Of a DNA stretch of 64,000 bases, positions 9,881 to 19,448 are shown piece by piece. The stretch lies in contig NKIK01000003.1 in assembly GCA_002256115.1 (NCBI GenBank), positions 124,001 to 188,000 of the forward strand. Reading direction: 5' to 3'. The position numbers and the translations under genes are program-made. How positions within the stretch are numbered: position 1 is the stretch's first letter; every line of letters begins with the position of its first letter. This stretch comes from Burkholderiales bacterium PBB3. GTDB lineage: Bacteria; Pseudomonadota; Gammaproteobacteria; Burkholderiales; Burkholderiaceae_C. A model generated the notes under the pieces. That model saw only the letters and a program-made list of their open reading frames with translations, was not told the DNA's origin and did not search any database.

Positions 9881-10819
9881 ATGACAAACCCTAAGATGGG
9901 CGCACTTATGCCGGCATCACCCCCCCCCGAAACTGACGATGAGTTTGACGACGATGACGGGCCCACCGGCTGTGTCATGGCCTTCAATGCCAACGACCCC
10001 AGCGGCGCTGGCGGAACCTCTGCCGACCTGTTTGCCATCGCCTCTGTGGGTGCCCATGCGATGCCGGTAACCACAGGTGTTTACGCCCGTGACACCACTG
10101 AAATCCATGACTTTTTCCCCTTGGATGACGAAGCCGTGACAGAACAGGCACGCATCATCCTGGAAGACGTGCCGGTGCAGGTGTTCAAGGTCGGATTTGT
10201 CGGCTCACCAGAAAACTTAAGTGCCATTGCCGAGCTGTCCTCGGACTACTCCGATGTGCCTCTGGTGGCCTATATGCCCGATCTATCTTGGTGGCAAGAA
10301 GACAAAATTGACCTGTACTTAGACGCTTTTAACGAGCTATTGCTGCCACAGACCACGGTGTTGGTTGGGAACCACAGTACGCTGTCCCGATGGCTGCTGC
10401 CTGACTGGTCTTCTGAGCGCAGCCCCACGGCCCGGGACATCGCCAAGGCCGCCAATGCCTACGGCGTACCCTACACGCTGGTGACCGGCATCCCGCTGCC
10501 CGAGCAGTTCATTGAGAACACGCTGTGCACGCCCACCTCGGTGCTGTGCAGTGAGAAGTACGAACGCTTTGAAGCCGTCTTCACCGGTGCAGGAGACACC
10601 TTGTCGGCCGCTCTGGCCGCCTTGATTGCCAGCGGCACCGAGCTGGCCGAGGCCACCACCGAGGCCCTGAGCTACCTGGACCGCTGCCTGGAAGCGGGCT
10701 TTCGGCCCGGCATGGGCAATGTGATCCCCGACCGTCTGTTTTGGGCGCACCCTGAAACCGACGACGAAGCCACTCCAGAATCCAATTTTGAAATCTCGCC
10801 CAATGACACCCGCCACTGA
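9881..10819 (+). CDS. thiD: Divergent hydroxymethylpyrimidine/phosphomethylpyrimidine kinase (ThiD-like)
   Basis: 312-aa ribokinase-fold protein of the ThiD family, which makes HMP-PP for thiamine synthesis. Visible: the N-terminal substrate loop [13 protein letters not shown] and the C-terminal [17 protein letters not shown] with the catalytic Asp. It is divergent: an acidic leader ([14 protein letters not shown]) precedes the fold, and the middle region lacks the usual DPVM and TPNxxEA motifs (VLVGNHSTL is seen instead). ATG 9881 is preferred over an upstream in-frame TTG at 9872. A run of nine C (9920-9928) lies in the leader. The 3' end overlaps hemL by 17 bp. Exact substrate is uncertain. 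Confidence 0.8.
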   Translation: MTNPKMGALMPASPPPETDDEFDDDDGPTGCVMAFNANDPSGAGGTSADLFAIASVGAHAMPVTTGVYARDTTEIHDFFPLDDEAVTEQARIILEDVPVQVFKVGFVGSPENLSAIAELSSDYSDVPLVAYMPDLSWWQEDKIDLYLDAFNELLLPQTTVLVGNHSTLSRWLLPDWSSERSPTARDIAKAANAYGVPYTLVTGIPLPEQFIENTLCTPTSVLCSEKYERFEAVFTGAGDTLSAALAALIASGTELAEATTEALSYLDRCLEAGFRPGMGNVIPDRLFWAHPETDDEATPESNFEISPNDTRH

Positions 10820-12128
10820 ATCCTCCGCCACCAACGCTGACCGCAACCTAGCACTCTTCCAACGCGCCGCCAAAGTCATCCCTGGGGGCGTCAACTCCCC
10901 GGTACGCGCCTTCAAGGCCGTGGGTGGCACGCCGCGCTTTGTATCCCGTGCCCAAGGGGCTTACTTTTGGGATGCCAACAACAAACGCTACATCGATTAC
11001 ATAGGCTCTTGGGGCCCTATGATTTTGGGCCACGGCCACCCTGCGATAGTGGAGGCGGTGCAAAAGGCGATTTTGGAAGGCTTTTCGTTCGGTGCCCCTA
11101 CCGAGCGCGAAGTGGAGTTGGCCGAAGCCATCCTGGCGCTGGTGCCCAGCATGGACATGGTGCGCCTGGTCAGCAGCGGCACCGAAGCCGGTATGAGCGC
11201 CATCCGCCTGGCGCGCGGAGCCACCGGCCGCAGCAAGATTTTGAAGTTTGAAGGCTGCTACCACGGCCATGCCGATGCGCTGTTGGTCAAGGCGGGTTCG
11301 GGCCTGGCCACGTTTGGCAACCCCACCAGCGCGGGCGTGCCGCCCGAGGTGGTGCAGCACACGCTGGTGCTGGAGTACAACAATGTGGAGCAGTTGGAAG
11401 AAGCCTTCAAGCTGCACGGCCCCGAGTTGGCCTGCGTGATGATTGAGCCGATTGCCGGCAATATGAACTTTGTGCGCGCCAGCGTGCCCTTTATCAAGCG
11501 CTGCAGCGAGCTGTGTACCCAGTACGGCGCGCTGTTTGTGTTTGACGAAGTGATGACCGGCTTCCGCGTCGCCCCCGGCAGCGCGCAAGAGGTCTATGCC
11601 CGCAGCATCCCCGGCTTTGCGCCGGATATGACGGTGATGGGCAAGGTGATTGGCGGCGGCATGCCGCTGGCGGCCTTTGGCGGTAAACGGGCGGTGATGG
11701 AGCACTTGGCCCCGATTGGTTCGGTCTACCAAGCAGGCACCTTGTCGGGCAACCCGGTCGCTACGGCCTGCGGGTTGGCCACTTTGAAAGAAATCGGCAA
11801 GCCCGGTTTTTACGAAGACTTAAGCCACAAGACGCAGTCACTGGTCAGCGGCCTGACCGGCGCAGCCCATGCAGCCGGGTTGGAATTCTGCGGCGACTCC
11901 GAAGGCGGCATGTTCGGCTTCTTCTTCTTTGACGCCCTGCCCCAGAACTACGCCAAGGTCATGACCACGGACAACAAGGTGTTCAACGCCTTCTTCCACG
12001 GTATGTTGGACCGCGGCGTGTACTTCGCGCCCGCGTTGTACGAGGCGGGCTTTATGAGCGCCGCCCACACCGATGCAGACATTGCAGACACCGTGTCGGC
12101 GGCGGCTGAAGTATTTAAAATGCTATAG
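10803..12128 (+). CDS. hemL: Glutamate-1-semialdehyde 2,1-aminomutase
   Basis: PLP enzyme making 5-aminolevulinate in the C5 heme pathway, 441 aa from ATG 10803. Class III aminotransferase features: the [10 protein letters not shown] start region, [20 protein letters not shown], the cofactor Asp in [11 protein letters not shown], and PLP-binding Lys281 in [18 protein letters not shown]. It begins inside the 3' end of the thiD-like gene, so the two are probably cotranscribed. Its last codons and stop lie within the left end of a 56-bp dispersed repeat. Confidence 0.97.
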   Translation: MTPATESSATNADRNLALFQRAAKVIPGGVNSPVRAFKAVGGTPRFVSRAQGAYFWDANNKRYIDYIGSWGPMILGHGHPAIVEAVQKAILEGFSFGAPTEREVELAEAILALVPSMDMVRLVSSGTEAGMSAIRLARGATGRSKILKFEGCYHGHADALLVKAGSGLATFGNPTSAGVPPEVVQHTLVLEYNNVEQLEEAFKLHGPELACVMIEPIAGNMNFVRASVPFIKRCSELCTQYGALFVFDEVMTGFRVAPGSAQEVYARSIPGFAPDMTVMGKVIGGGMPLAAFGGKRAVMEHLAPIGSVYQAGTLSGNPVATACGLATLKEIGKPGFYEDLSHKTQSLVSGLTGAAHAAGLEFCGDSEGGMFGFFFFDALPQNYAKVMTTDNKVFNAFFHGMLDRGVYFAPALYEAGFMSAAHTDADIADTVSAAAEVFKML

Positions 12129-12177
12129 AAATAGTAGCTGCTCCCGCACTATCCACGGCCTGAACGGCCGATTTGAC
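12122..12177 (+). repeat. 56-bp dispersed repeat, copy 1
   Basis: Carries the core GCTGCTCCCGCACTATCCA, preceded by a GCTAT/ATAG stem and followed by CGGCC-TGAAC-GGCCG. It lies between the convergent hemL and gmhA genes and includes the hemL stop codon. Confidence 0.9.
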
Positions 12178-12185
12178 CCTCAAAA

Positions 12186-12779
12186 CTACTCGCCCATGTA
12201 GTTTTCGGGGAAGAAGTGGCGCTCAATCAGCTCGATCAGGATATGCAGCACCTTGATGTGCAGCTCTTGCACGCGGTCGGCATAGGTGCCGCCGGGCGTG
12301 CAGATGTACACATCGCTTAAGGGCTCCAGCTTGTCGCTACGGCGGCCGCTCAGGATGATGACGGTCATGCCCAGGGCTTTGGCTACCTCAGCGGCACGGA
12401 TGATGTTCTTGCTGGTGCCACTGGTGCTCAAGGCCACCAGGCAGTCGCCCGCGCGGCCATGGCCTTCGATATAGCGGGAAAACACATTGTCGTAGCCGTG
12501 GTCATTGCCCACGCAGGTCAGGTGGCCCGCGTCGCTGATAGCGGTGGCACCCAGGGCCGGGCGGTCTTTGCGGTAGCGGCCGGTCAGCTCTTCGGCAAAG
12601 TGCATGGCATCGCACATGGAGCCGCCATTGCCGCAAGAGTAGACACGGCCTTTGGCTTCAAAGGTGGCGATCAAAAGTTGGGCCGCCTGCTCGACTGAGG
12701 CCAAACCTGCCGGGTTGGCCAGCAAGGCCGTCAGGGCAGCGTGGGCTTCTTGCAGGCTGGATTCAATATGCTGTTTCAT
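12186..12779 (-). CDS. gmhA: Sedoheptulose-7-phosphate isomerase (SIS domain)
   Basis: 197-aa SIS-domain protein that converts sedoheptulose 7-phosphate to D-glycero-D-manno-heptose 7-phosphate for LPS core synthesis. Matches the GmhA pattern throughout: SCGNGGSMCDAMHFAEELTG, the GRYRKDRPA loop, STSGTSKNIIRA, and RVQELHIKVLHILIELIE. Length agrees with the family (about 192 aa). The DnaA-associated paralogue DiaA is the main alternative, but the CDAMHFAEEL motif favours GmhA. Start ATG 12779. Confidence 0.88.
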   Translation of the reverse strand: MKQHIESSLQEAHAALTALLANPAGLASVEQAAQLLIATFEAKGRVYSCGNGGSMCDAMHFAEELTGRYRKDRPALGATAISDAGHLTCVGNDHGYDNVFSRYIEGHGRAGDCLVALSTSGTSKNIIRAAEVAKALGMTVIILSGRRSDKLEPLSDVYICTPGGTYADRVQELHIKVLHILIELIERHFFPENYMGE

Positions 12780-12831
12780 ACGGGCAATTATCCCTTGGTG
12801 GCTGGTAGCGGGTTACGACGCCACCACGCGC

Positions 12832-13227
12832 CTACTTGGAAACAATGGTCTTTCCGATGGGTGCCAGTGCAATCAGCGCCAGCTTGATGTGTTGAATACC
12901 AAAGGGTATGCCGATGATGGTGACAAAGCAGGCTAGCGCCGAACACAGGTGCCCAATGGCCAACCACCATCCCGCCAACACAAACCAGATCACATTGCCT
13001 ACCAGCCCCAGCACGCCGGTGCCGATATCGCCCTGCTGCGTCACATCCCGGCGGTTCACGGCGTCTTTGCCAAAGGGTAAAAACGCAAACTGCCCGATCA
13101 CAAAACACGCCTTGGCCCAGGGCAAGCCAACGATGGTGATGGCCGCGACCAGACCAGCCAGCCACCAACCCAAGCCCATGATGAAGCCGCCGAAGATGAA
13201 CCAAAGAATATTGCCAAGGGTGCGCAT
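12832..13227 (-). CDS. yccF: YccF-domain inner membrane protein
   Basis: 131-aa membrane protein with two YccF units (GNILWFIFGGFIMGLGWWLAG near the N-terminus and GNVIWFVLAGWWLAIGHL later), each followed by a short hydrophobic hairpin ending in IVGLPWAKA or IIGIPFGIQHIK. Function in the family is unknown. Start chosen at ATG 13227 (MRTLGN), where family similarity begins; the frame stays open further upstream without conserved sequence. Divergent from the gene at 13314. Confidence 0.85.
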   Translation of the reverse strand: MRTLGNILWFIFGGFIMGLGWWLAGLVAAITIVGLPWAKACFVIGQFAFLPFGKDAVNRRDVTQQGDIGTGVLGLVGNVIWFVLAGWWLAIGHLCSALACFVTIIGIPFGIQHIKLALIALAPIGKTIVSK

Positions 13228-13313
13228 GGTGTGTCTATCAACCGGGTTGTCCAAAGGTGCAAGTATGCAGAAATTGGAACATACTGTGCTGCACACTGTG
13301 CACAGGAGGCTGT

Positions 13314-13844
13314 ATGCATGCATCCGCCATTTTCTGCAAGACCGACAAGGGTCGCCTAGAAGTCAAAACCCGCAGTGATCTTATTGACCAGCGCTGCCGC
13401 AGTCTGCTCCTGCTGGTGGACGGCAAGACGCCGGCCCCAGAGCTGATAGCGCGCGTGGCCGGGCTGGCGATCACACGCGAACACTTTCAGAAACTCATCG
13501 ATCTGGAACTGGTGGCGCCGGTGGATGCGAGCGCCGCCAGCCTGGCTCCGACAGCGAGTGCGCCTGTCGCCTTGGAGCGCCGTTCGCCAGCGGTTGAGGC
13601 TCCGGCGGTGCACATCACCGATGCCGAAAAATTCATCCAGGCGGGCAACTTCATGAACCAGACGGCCAAAGACCTGATGGGTCTGTTCGCGGCGGTGGGC
13701 TTTCAGCAAAAGGTCGCATTGGCCAGTTCGCTGGACGACCTGCGCAAACTGCGCCAGCCGATGGTGGATGCCATCACCAAATCCAAAGGCGAGTCGTTTG
13801 CGCGCGGGATGGCGGCGGAGTTGGATCGCTTGCTGGGCCAGTGA
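13314..13844 (+). CDS. Conserved hypothetical protein with winged-helix-like N-terminus
   Basis: 176-aa protein of unknown function, starting at ATG 13314 with a strong AGGAGG 5 bp upstream; the in-frame extension further upstream is Cys-rich and has no such site. Residues about 15-70 (RSDLIDQRCRSLLLLVDGKT and onward to EHFQKLIDLELV) resemble a small winged-helix fold used by some signalling proteins. An Ala/Pro-rich linker leads to a helical C-terminal region (about 100-176). No signal peptide or membrane segment. Named only by its visible features. Confidence 0.75.
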   Translation: MHASAIFCKTDKGRLEVKTRSDLIDQRCRSLLLLVDGKTPAPELIARVAGLAITREHFQKLIDLELVAPVDASAASLAPTASAPVALERRSPAVEAPAVHITDAEKFIQAGNFMNQTAKDLMGLFAAVGFQQKVALASSLDDLRKLRQPMVDAITKSKGESFARGMAAELDRLLGQ

Positions 13845-13884
13845 GGCAAGCGCCAATGTGCGGTGGTAAGCGGACTGGCCTCAG

Positions 13885-14946
13885 TCAGAGCGATTTCGCT
13901 GTTTCTGCCTGCTTGCACTCTGCAGTGACCCACTGCGAAGCCAGTTGCCGGGCTTTTACACTGGAACGCATGCCCTTAACCACTTCGTCGGGCTGGACGG
14001 GTCCCACGTATTTCTCTCCAACACGGTCCCAGGTACGGCTGGTTGCCAACGCGAGAAACCCGCCATGCGATAGTCTGTATGGAACGTTCCCGGTGGTGGC
14101 TCCGGCCGTCGGTTCGCCAAAGAAGCGAACGTTCTTTTGACCTTTGAAGGCGATTGCCACCATTTCTCCAGAGCTGCCGGTCCCCGTGGATAAAACCAAT
14201 GCCACGCGACTTTTCTGGCTCGCACGGGCGTAGGGTGTTACCAGCGGTGCCATGATTACCGCATTTCCATACTTGATCGCACCGCCTTCGGAAACCACCG
14301 AATTCATCTGTCCGCTGGCCGACTCGAACTGAATCAGAGTTCCCTCCGAGAGCAAAGGTAAAAGGCCCATCAGCATGGGGTACATATTGCCTCCGCCGTT
14401 CTCAGAAAGATCAACGATCACACCGCAGCGATCCATGGCCAAAGCTATGTCCACTTGTGCCCGCAATAGCTGAGAGGCCATCTTGGACTCCACCGTATCC
14501 ATAGATATAAATCCATTCACGCGTACAAGAGGCACAGTGGCAACCTCTATAAGAGGGCTGGTAATCGACGTATTCCACCACCAAGAGGCTGTCCGCGTTT
14601 CAACAGCCTCATATTGACTTCGAGAAAGATAGAACGAGTGCCCATCCTCAAGGTGTTCAGTCAAATAGCCAAGCGCGTTATCCAGATCTATCTCATTCCC
14701 CTTTTTGTTGGCTATGACTAATGATTCCTCGCGCAGCAGACCCCAATCTGCGACGTTGCGCGCTCCCAGCGCATGTGCCTGCATAACTGCAATTGCTTCA
14801 TCAACAGTCACCTCGGGGTTCTGAATGTAGGCGCTGGTTTGATACCGGTAGTAACGGAAAGCAAAAGTGCCTGCGAACCCAACCACGACCAGCAAGCACG
14901 CCAAGCTCACATAGGAGAATCGAGACGACTTGCGATTGAAAGTCAT
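13885..14946 (-). CDS. S41-family (tail-specific-like) peptidase, membrane anchored
   Basis: 353 aa with one N-terminal membrane anchor (about aa 12-32, YVSLACLLVVVGFAGTFAF), so the catalytic part should face the periplasm. The C-terminal half has S41 features: a GVIVDLSENGGGNMYPM strand-loop and the nucleophile segment STGTGSSGEMVAIAFKG followed by GEPTAGATTGN. The SSGE arrangement is closer to the tricorn/IRBP-type subgroup than to CtpA (inference). Start at ATG 14946; an in-frame TTG at 14955 is the alternative. Neither has a clear ribosome site. Monocistronic by position; substrate unknown. Confidence 0.8.
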   Translation of the reverse strand: MTFNRKSSRFSYVSLACLLVVVGFAGTFAFRYYRYQTSAYIQNPEVTVDEAIAVMQAHALGARNVADWGLLREESLVIANKKGNEIDLDNALGYLTEHLEDGHSFYLSRSQYEAVETRTASWWWNTSITSPLIEVATVPLVRVNGFISMDTVESKMASQLLRAQVDIALAMDRCGVIVDLSENGGGNMYPMLMGLLPLLSEGTLIQFESASGQMNSVVSEGGAIKYGNAVIMAPLVTPYARASQKSRVALVLSTGTGSSGEMVAIAFKGQKNVRFFGEPTAGATTGNVPYRLSHGGFLALATSRTWDRVGEKYVGPVQPDEVVKGMRSSVKARQLASQWVTAECKQAETAKSL

Positions 14947-15080
14947 ATAGGCCAATGCATGTAGGTTTGGGGACAGATTTAAAACTATGGATCACCGGCC
15001 AACAGGCGGCTTGGCTTTCCCAGTCTATACATGGGACATAAGGTCTACAACGCCGTTACTGTCTAGATCAACTCTAACTC

Positions 15081-15136
15081 GCTACTAAATATATAGCTGC
15101 TCCCGCACTATCCACGGCTTGAATGGCCGATTTGGC
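15081..15136 (+). repeat. 56-bp dispersed repeat, copy 2
   Basis: Same core and layout as copy 1. Sits directly beyond the purH terminator. The rest of the 243-bp interval 14947-15189 shows no gene. Confidence 0.9.
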
Positions 15137-15138
15137 GT

Positions 15139-15166
15139 AAAAAAGGCCGCCCAAAGGGCGACCTTT
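15139..15166 (-). terminator. Rho-independent terminator of purH
   Basis: Read on the minus strand: GGTCGCCC-TTT-GGGCGGCC followed by six T. It starts 24 bp beyond the purH stop codon, and one G-T pair is the only imperfection in the stem. Confidence 0.85.
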
Positions 15167-15189
15167 CAGTCTATGGGCAGCAAAACTGC

Positions 15190-16839
15190 TTAGTGTCTAA
15201 AGTGGCGCACGCCGCTGAACACCATGGACACGCCGCGCTCGTTGGCCGCGTCGATTACCTCTTGGTCGCGCATGGAGCCGCCGGGCTGAATGATGCAGGT
15301 GGCACCCTGGTCGACCACCACATCCAAGCCATCGCGGAAGGGGAAGAAGGCGTCGCTGGCGACGACTGTGCCTGCCAGCGACAGGTTCGCGTGACCCGCC
15401 TTGATGCTGGCGATGCGAGCCGAGTCCAGGCGGCTCATCTGACCAGCGCCCACACCCATGGTCATGCCGCCCTTGCAGAAGACGATGGCGTTGGACTTGA
15501 CGTATTTGGCGACCGTCCAGGCGAACAGCAAATCGTTGAGTTCCTCGGCTGTGGGTTGCTTGGTGGTCACGACTTTGAGGTCGCTCAGCGCCAGCTCGTG
15601 GTTATCGGCGGTTTGCAGCAGGATGCCGGAGCCGATGCGCTTCATGTCCACCAGGTTGCGGCCCTGGTCCCATGCAGAGCTACCGCCCTTGGGCAGGTCG
15701 ATCTGCAGGATGCGCACGTTCACCTTGGTCTTGAAAACTTCCAGCGCGGCGGGCGTGAAGCTGGGTGCCATCAGCACTTCGACAAACTGCTTGGAGATTT
15801 GCTGCGCTGCCGCTTCGTCCAGCTCGGTGTTCAGCGCGATGATGCCACCGAAGGCCGAAGTCGGGTCGGTTTGGAAGGCCTTGCTGTAGGCCTCCAACGC
15901 ATGCGCGCCCACGGCCACGCCACAAGGGTTGGCGTGCTTGACGATCACACAGGCCGCGGCCCGTGAAGGGTCGCCTGCGGCTCCCGTGTTGAAGCTCTTC
16001 ACACATTCCCAGGCCGAGTCGGCATCGGCAATGTTGTTGTAGCTCAGTTCCTTGCCCTGCAGCTGCTTGGCCGTGACCAGCGAGCCCGGTGCGGGGAACA
16101 GGTCGCAGTACAGGGCCGCTTGCTGGTGGCTGTTTTCGCCGTAGCGCAGGTCTTGCACTTTGACGAAACGGCCATTGCTTTGGCCGGGGAACAGGTCCAG
16201 CGTCGGGGCCTTGTCGCCCGCAGGTACATCGTCACCGATCTGGATGGCCGACAGGTAATCGCTGATCGCGCCGTCGTACTGGCTGATGCGGTTGAACGCG
16301 GCAATCGACAGGCCCAGCTTGGTCTTGTCGCTCACTTTGCCGTTGGCTTTCAGCTCGGCGATCACGGTGGTGTACTGGGCCGCATCGGTCAACACCGCCA
16401 CGTCTTTCCAGTTCTTGGCGGCGCTGCGCACCATGGCGGGGCCGCCGATGTCGATGTTCTCGATCGCGTCTTCCAGCGTGCAGCCGGCCTTGGCCACCGT
16501 GGCTTCAAACGGGTACAGGTTCACCACGAGGAAGTCGATGGTGTTGATGGCATGTTCTTTCAAAGCCGCCATGTGCGTGGGGAAGTCGCGGCGCGCCAAC
16601 AGGCCGCCATGCACACGCGGGTGCAGGGTCTTGACGCGGCCATCCAGCATTTCAGGGAAGCCGGTCATCTCGGCCACTTCGGTTACAGGCAGGCCTTTTT
16701 CTGCCAACAGCTTGGCGGTGCCGCCGGTGGACAGGAGCTTGACACCCTGGGCGTGCAGGGCCTGGGCGAGTTCGACGATGCCGGTCTTGTCCGAAACGGA
16801 CAAAAGTGCGGTTTGGGGTGCAGTGTGGGAAGTAGTCAT
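15190..16839 (-). CDS. purH: Bifunctional AICAR transformylase / IMP cyclohydrolase
   Basis: 549-aa enzyme for the last two steps of IMP synthesis in the cytosol. The N-terminal MGS/cyclohydrolase domain (about aa 1-150) shows [18 protein letters not shown] and [12 protein letters not shown]. The transformylase domain (about 200-549) carries the catalytic [11 protein letters not shown] motif. Last gene of dusB-fis-purH, starting at ATG 16839 about 80 bp after the fis stop, and followed by its own terminator. Confidence 0.97.
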   Translation of the reverse strand: MTTSHTAPQTALLSVSDKTGIVELAQALHAQGVKLLSTGGTAKLLAEKGLPVTEVAEMTGFPEMLDGRVKTLHPRVHGGLLARRDFPTHMAALKEHAINTIDFLVVNLYPFEATVAKAGCTLEDAIENIDIGGPAMVRSAAKNWKDVAVLTDAAQYTTVIAELKANGKVSDKTKLGLSIAAFNRISQYDGAISDYLSAIQIGDDVPAGDKAPTLDLFPGQSNGRFVKVQDLRYGENSHQQAALYCDLFPAPGSLVTAKQLQGKELSYNNIADADSAWECVKSFNTGAAGDPSRAAACVIVKHANPCGVAVGAHALEAYSKAFQTDPTSAFGGIIALNTELDEAAAQQISKQFVEVLMAPSFTPAALEVFKTKVNVRILQIDLPKGGSSAWDQGRNLVDMKRIGSGILLQTADNHELALSDLKVVTTKQPTAEELNDLLFAWTVAKYVKSNAIVFCKGGMTMGVGAGQMSRLDSARIASIKAGHANLSLAGTVVASDAFFPFRDGLDVVVDQGATCIIQPGGSMRDQEVIDAANERGVSMVFSGVRHFRH

Positions 16840-16918
16840 AGTGCGGGAGGGGATTTAAAACCAGGAAACTGGATAGACCGACACCCCCGCCCTGAGCGGA
16901 CATGCCAGGCTGCAGGTG

Positions 16919-17155
16919 CTAAGAAATGAGCTTGTGCTCCAGCAATTTTTTTCGCAATGTATTGCGGTTCAGGCCCAGCCACTGGGCGGCCTTGGACTGG
17001 TTGTTGTCGGCGTGTTCCATTACCACCTCCAGCAGCGGTTTTTCCACCGCACGCACCAGCATGTCGTGCATGCCATCGGGCTCGGTGCCGCGCAGATCGC
17101 GGAAGTAGCCCTCCAGGCTATTACGCACACACTCATCAATGAGCTGCTTGCTCAT
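16919..17155 (-). CDS. fis: Fis-family nucleoid-associated DNA-binding protein
   Basis: 78 aa, the short betaproteobacterial form. The C-terminal helix-turn-helix (about aa 50-76, NNQSKAAQWLGLNRNTLRKKL) is the classic Fis motif. The start ATG overlaps the dusB stop by 4 bp (ATGA), the coupling typical of dusB-fis in proteobacteria. Confidence 0.95.
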   Translation of the reverse strand: MSKQLIDECVRNSLEGYFRDLRGTEPDGMHDMLVRAVEKPLLEVVMEHADNNQSKAAQWLGLNRNTLRKKLLEHKLIS

Positions 17156-18204
17156 GGCGTCGTTTCCATCATGTCTCGTTCCCTAAGATTCGCCGCGCCC
17201 TCGCCCTGTGCGGGTATGCGGTCCATTGTTTGATTCAACTCGTCAAAAAATTGCGCAACAGCAGCTACCTGCAGGGTGCTGCTCTCCAGCGTATTCATAT
17301 GGGCGCGAAAGGCCTCGCCACCGGGCAGCTCGCGCAAATACCAGCCAATGTGTTTGCGCGCCGAGCGCACACCAATGAATTCGTCGTACAGGCTGTAGTG
17401 GTCGTGCAAATGGTCAATGAGCAGGCGCTTGACCTCGCTCACCAGCGGCGGTGCCAGATGCTCGCCCGTGGCCAGGAAATGGCCAATCTCACGGAAGATC
17501 CACGGCCGCCCCTGGGCCGCGCGGCCAATCATGATGGCGTCGGCACCGGTGGCGCGCAGCACATCGCGGGCCTTCTCGGGCGTGCTGATGTCGCCATTAG
17601 CCACCACCGGAATCTTGACGGCGGCCTTCACCGCCGCAATGGTGTCGTATTCGGCCGCGCCTTTGTAGCCCTGCTCGCGCGTACGGCCATGCACAGTCAG
17701 CATTTGCACGCCCACGGCTTCAGCGGCACGCGCCAGAACCACGGCGTTCTTATGCGTCTGGCACCAGCCGGTGCGCATCTTCAAAGTCACTGGCACGTTG
17801 CGCGGGGCACAGGCGTCCACAACCGCCTGCACGATTTCGATAGCCAGCGCCTCGTTTTGCATCAGCGCAGAGCCCGCCCATTTGTTGCAGACCTTCTTGG
17901 CCGGGCAGCCCATATTGATGTCGATGATTTGCGCGCCGCGGTCGATGTTGTAGAGGGCCGCGTCGGCCATCATCTGCGCCTCGGTACCGGCAATCTGCAC
18001 GGCAATCGGGCCGGGCTCACCCTCGTGGTTGGCGCGGCGCGAGGTCTTCAGTGTGTCCCACAAATCCCGGCGCGACGTGACCATTTCGCTGACGGCGTAG
18101 CCCGCCCCCAGCTGCTTGCACAGCTGGCGAAACGGGCGATCCGTCACCCCCGCCATGGGCGCGACAAACAGATGATTCGCCAAGGCGAACTGGCCGATGT
18201 GCAT
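17152..18204 (-). CDS. dusB: tRNA-dihydrouridine synthase B
   Basis: FMN enzyme that reduces uridines in the tRNA D-loop. 350 aa when started at ATG 18204 (MHIGQFALANHLFVAPMAGV), where alignment to DusB begins; ATG 18243 and GTG 18252 are in-frame alternatives. Motifs: APMAGVTDRPFRQL, QIAGTEAQMM, DINMGCPAKKVCNKWAGSAL with the proton-donor Cys, LTVHGRTREQGYKG, and MIGRAAQGRPWIFREI. First gene of dusB-fis-purH. Confidence 0.95.
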   Translation of the reverse strand: MHIGQFALANHLFVAPMAGVTDRPFRQLCKQLGAGYAVSEMVTSRRDLWDTLKTSRRANHEGEPGPIAVQIAGTEAQMMADAALYNIDRGAQIIDINMGCPAKKVCNKWAGSALMQNEALAIEIVQAVVDACAPRNVPVTLKMRTGWCQTHKNAVVLARAAEAVGVQMLTVHGRTREQGYKGAAEYDTIAAVKAAVKIPVVANGDISTPEKARDVLRATGADAIMIGRAAQGRPWIFREIGHFLATGEHLAPPLVSEVKRLLIDHLHDHYSLYDEFIGVRSARKHIGWYLRELPGGEAFRAHMNTLESSTLQVAAVAQFFDELNQTMDRIPAQGEGAANLRERDMMETTP

Positions 18205-18358
18205 GAGCTTAGAACTGGAAAACGGGGGTGGGTACAAAGACATTGGCCCCACAGGTTGCAGGGCCGGAGCGTATTCTAACTGCCTAATATTTCAGCAATT
18301 GAAATCTGTGTGCTGCACCGCAGTGCAATGTCCGCAGTCCTGCCATACTGCTCTGAAT

Positions 18359-18832
18359 ATGGATGCTTGGATTGCCCCTTTGCTAAATCTGCTTGCGCTG
18401 CCGCAATACAGCCTGAGCGCGGTCTTCGCCATTTCCTTTATCTCTGCAACGCTGCTGCCACTGGGCTCGGAGCCGGTTGTGTTTGGCCTGGTGCAGTTGA
18501 ACCCGGACATGTTTTGGCCCGTAGTACTCATCGCCACAGCAGGCAACACATTGGGTGGCGCAGTGACGTGGTGGATGGGTTATGGCGCGCACCGCGTGGC
18601 CGACAAATACGGCACTTCGGCCCACCACGTGCGGGCACTGGCCTGGCTGGAAAAGATGGGCCCCAAGGCATGCTTGTTGGCCTGGCTGCCGCTGGTGGGC
18701 GACCCGCTGTGTGCTGTGGCGGGCTGGCTCAAGATGCCGTTTTGGCCCTGCGTGGCCTATATGCTGGTGGGCAAATTTGCGCGCTATTTCTTAATGACGG
18801 TTTCACTCACCAGCCTTGCGAAGTTTTGGTAA
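18359..18832 (+). CDS. yqaA: YqaA-family inner membrane protein (DedA/VTT-like)
   Basis: 157-aa membrane protein. Start taken at ATG 18359 (MDAWIAPLL), where family similarity begins; the upstream open frame overlaps the divergent dusB and lacks conserved sequence. Hydrophobic segments cover about aa 15-35, 50-75, 100-125 and 130-150. The family signature LPLGSEPVVFGL and the GNTLGGAVTWWMGYG stretch are present. YqaA proteins belong to the broader DedA/VTT superfamily; the transported substrate is not known. Confidence 0.85.
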   Translation: MDAWIAPLLNLLALPQYSLSAVFAISFISATLLPLGSEPVVFGLVQLNPDMFWPVVLIATAGNTLGGAVTWWMGYGAHRVADKYGTSAHHVRALAWLEKMGPKACLLAWLPLVGDPLCAVAGWLKMPFWPCVAYMLVGKFARYFLMTVSLTSLAKFW

Positions 18833-18877
18833 CCATCGCATCGGTGGCTACCAAAGCGTTCAGCCCGTCAACACGGC

Positions 18878-19438
18878 CTAGCGCGTTGCGGTTTGCATCC
18901 ACCAGTTGGGCGTGGCAGACAGCACCGCCCCACTGCGCTGAATGGCATTGGCAGTATCCAGCGATGCATTGCCAGCGGCGGTCTTGATGACATACCAATT
19001 GCCCAGAATATTCATGCGCTGGCCCAGCGTGTGCCCACCCTCCAAGGCCCATGCCTGAATCTGCGCGGCAGTCCATTCGGATTTGAAGTTAACCACCACA
19101 CCACCGGGCAAAGCCATCAGCCGTCCGGCAGGCGAGTTGCCCTCACGGTACACCGGCGATGTCGAGCCCATTGCAGACTGTGCGCCGGGCTGCGTGGCGT
19201 CGACGATGGTGACAAAGGGTCCGCTGGAACCCGCGACCCGCGCCCCTGCAGCACCAGGAGTCCTAAATTGGGCTACCAAGTTGGGCTCCAAAGTCATGCT
19301 CCTTTGGCTGCCACCATCAAAGTAATACGCGGTTGCTGCGTGGGCACCGGTTGCACTGGTGATGGCCAAGGCTATGCCCAGGCCCGCCAGGGCACGCAAA
19401 ACAGCCACAGGGCTTAAGTGTGTGAGTTTCATAGTCAT
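18878..19438 (-). CDS. Secreted prodomain-like partner of the adjacent S8 protease
   Basis: 186 aa with a Sec signal peptide (cleavage probably after ATGAHA, about aa 35). No enzyme motif. The C-terminal ~90 residues have the pattern of a subtilase prodomain: GGVVVNFKSEWTAAQIQAWA, then NILGNWYVIKT, ending in SGAVLSATPNWWMQTATR, where the PN after an alternating strand resembles the EPNY end of autoinhibitory prodomains. It starts 10 bp after the stop of the S8 protease gene with AAGGGGA just upstream, so the pair is one operon. By analogy with the kexin-like Aeromonas sobria protease, whose downstream ORF2 acts as chaperone, this may be a separate folding helper or inhibitor (inference). Confidence 0.65.
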   Translation of the reverse strand: MTMKLTHLSPVAVLRALAGLGIALAITSATGAHAATAYYFDGGSQRSMTLEPNLVAQFRTPGAAGARVAGSSGPFVTIVDATQPGAQSAMGSTSPVYREGNSPAGRLMALPGGVVVNFKSEWTAAQIQAWALEGGHTLGQRMNILGNWYVIKTAAGNASLDTANAIQRSGAVLSATPNWWMQTATR

Positions 19439-19448
19439 GTCCCCTTGA

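Noticed and set aside
13257..13313. Upstream extension of the gene at 13314
   Set aside because: Cys-rich segment unlike the rest of the protein; AGGAGG is placed for ATG 13314.
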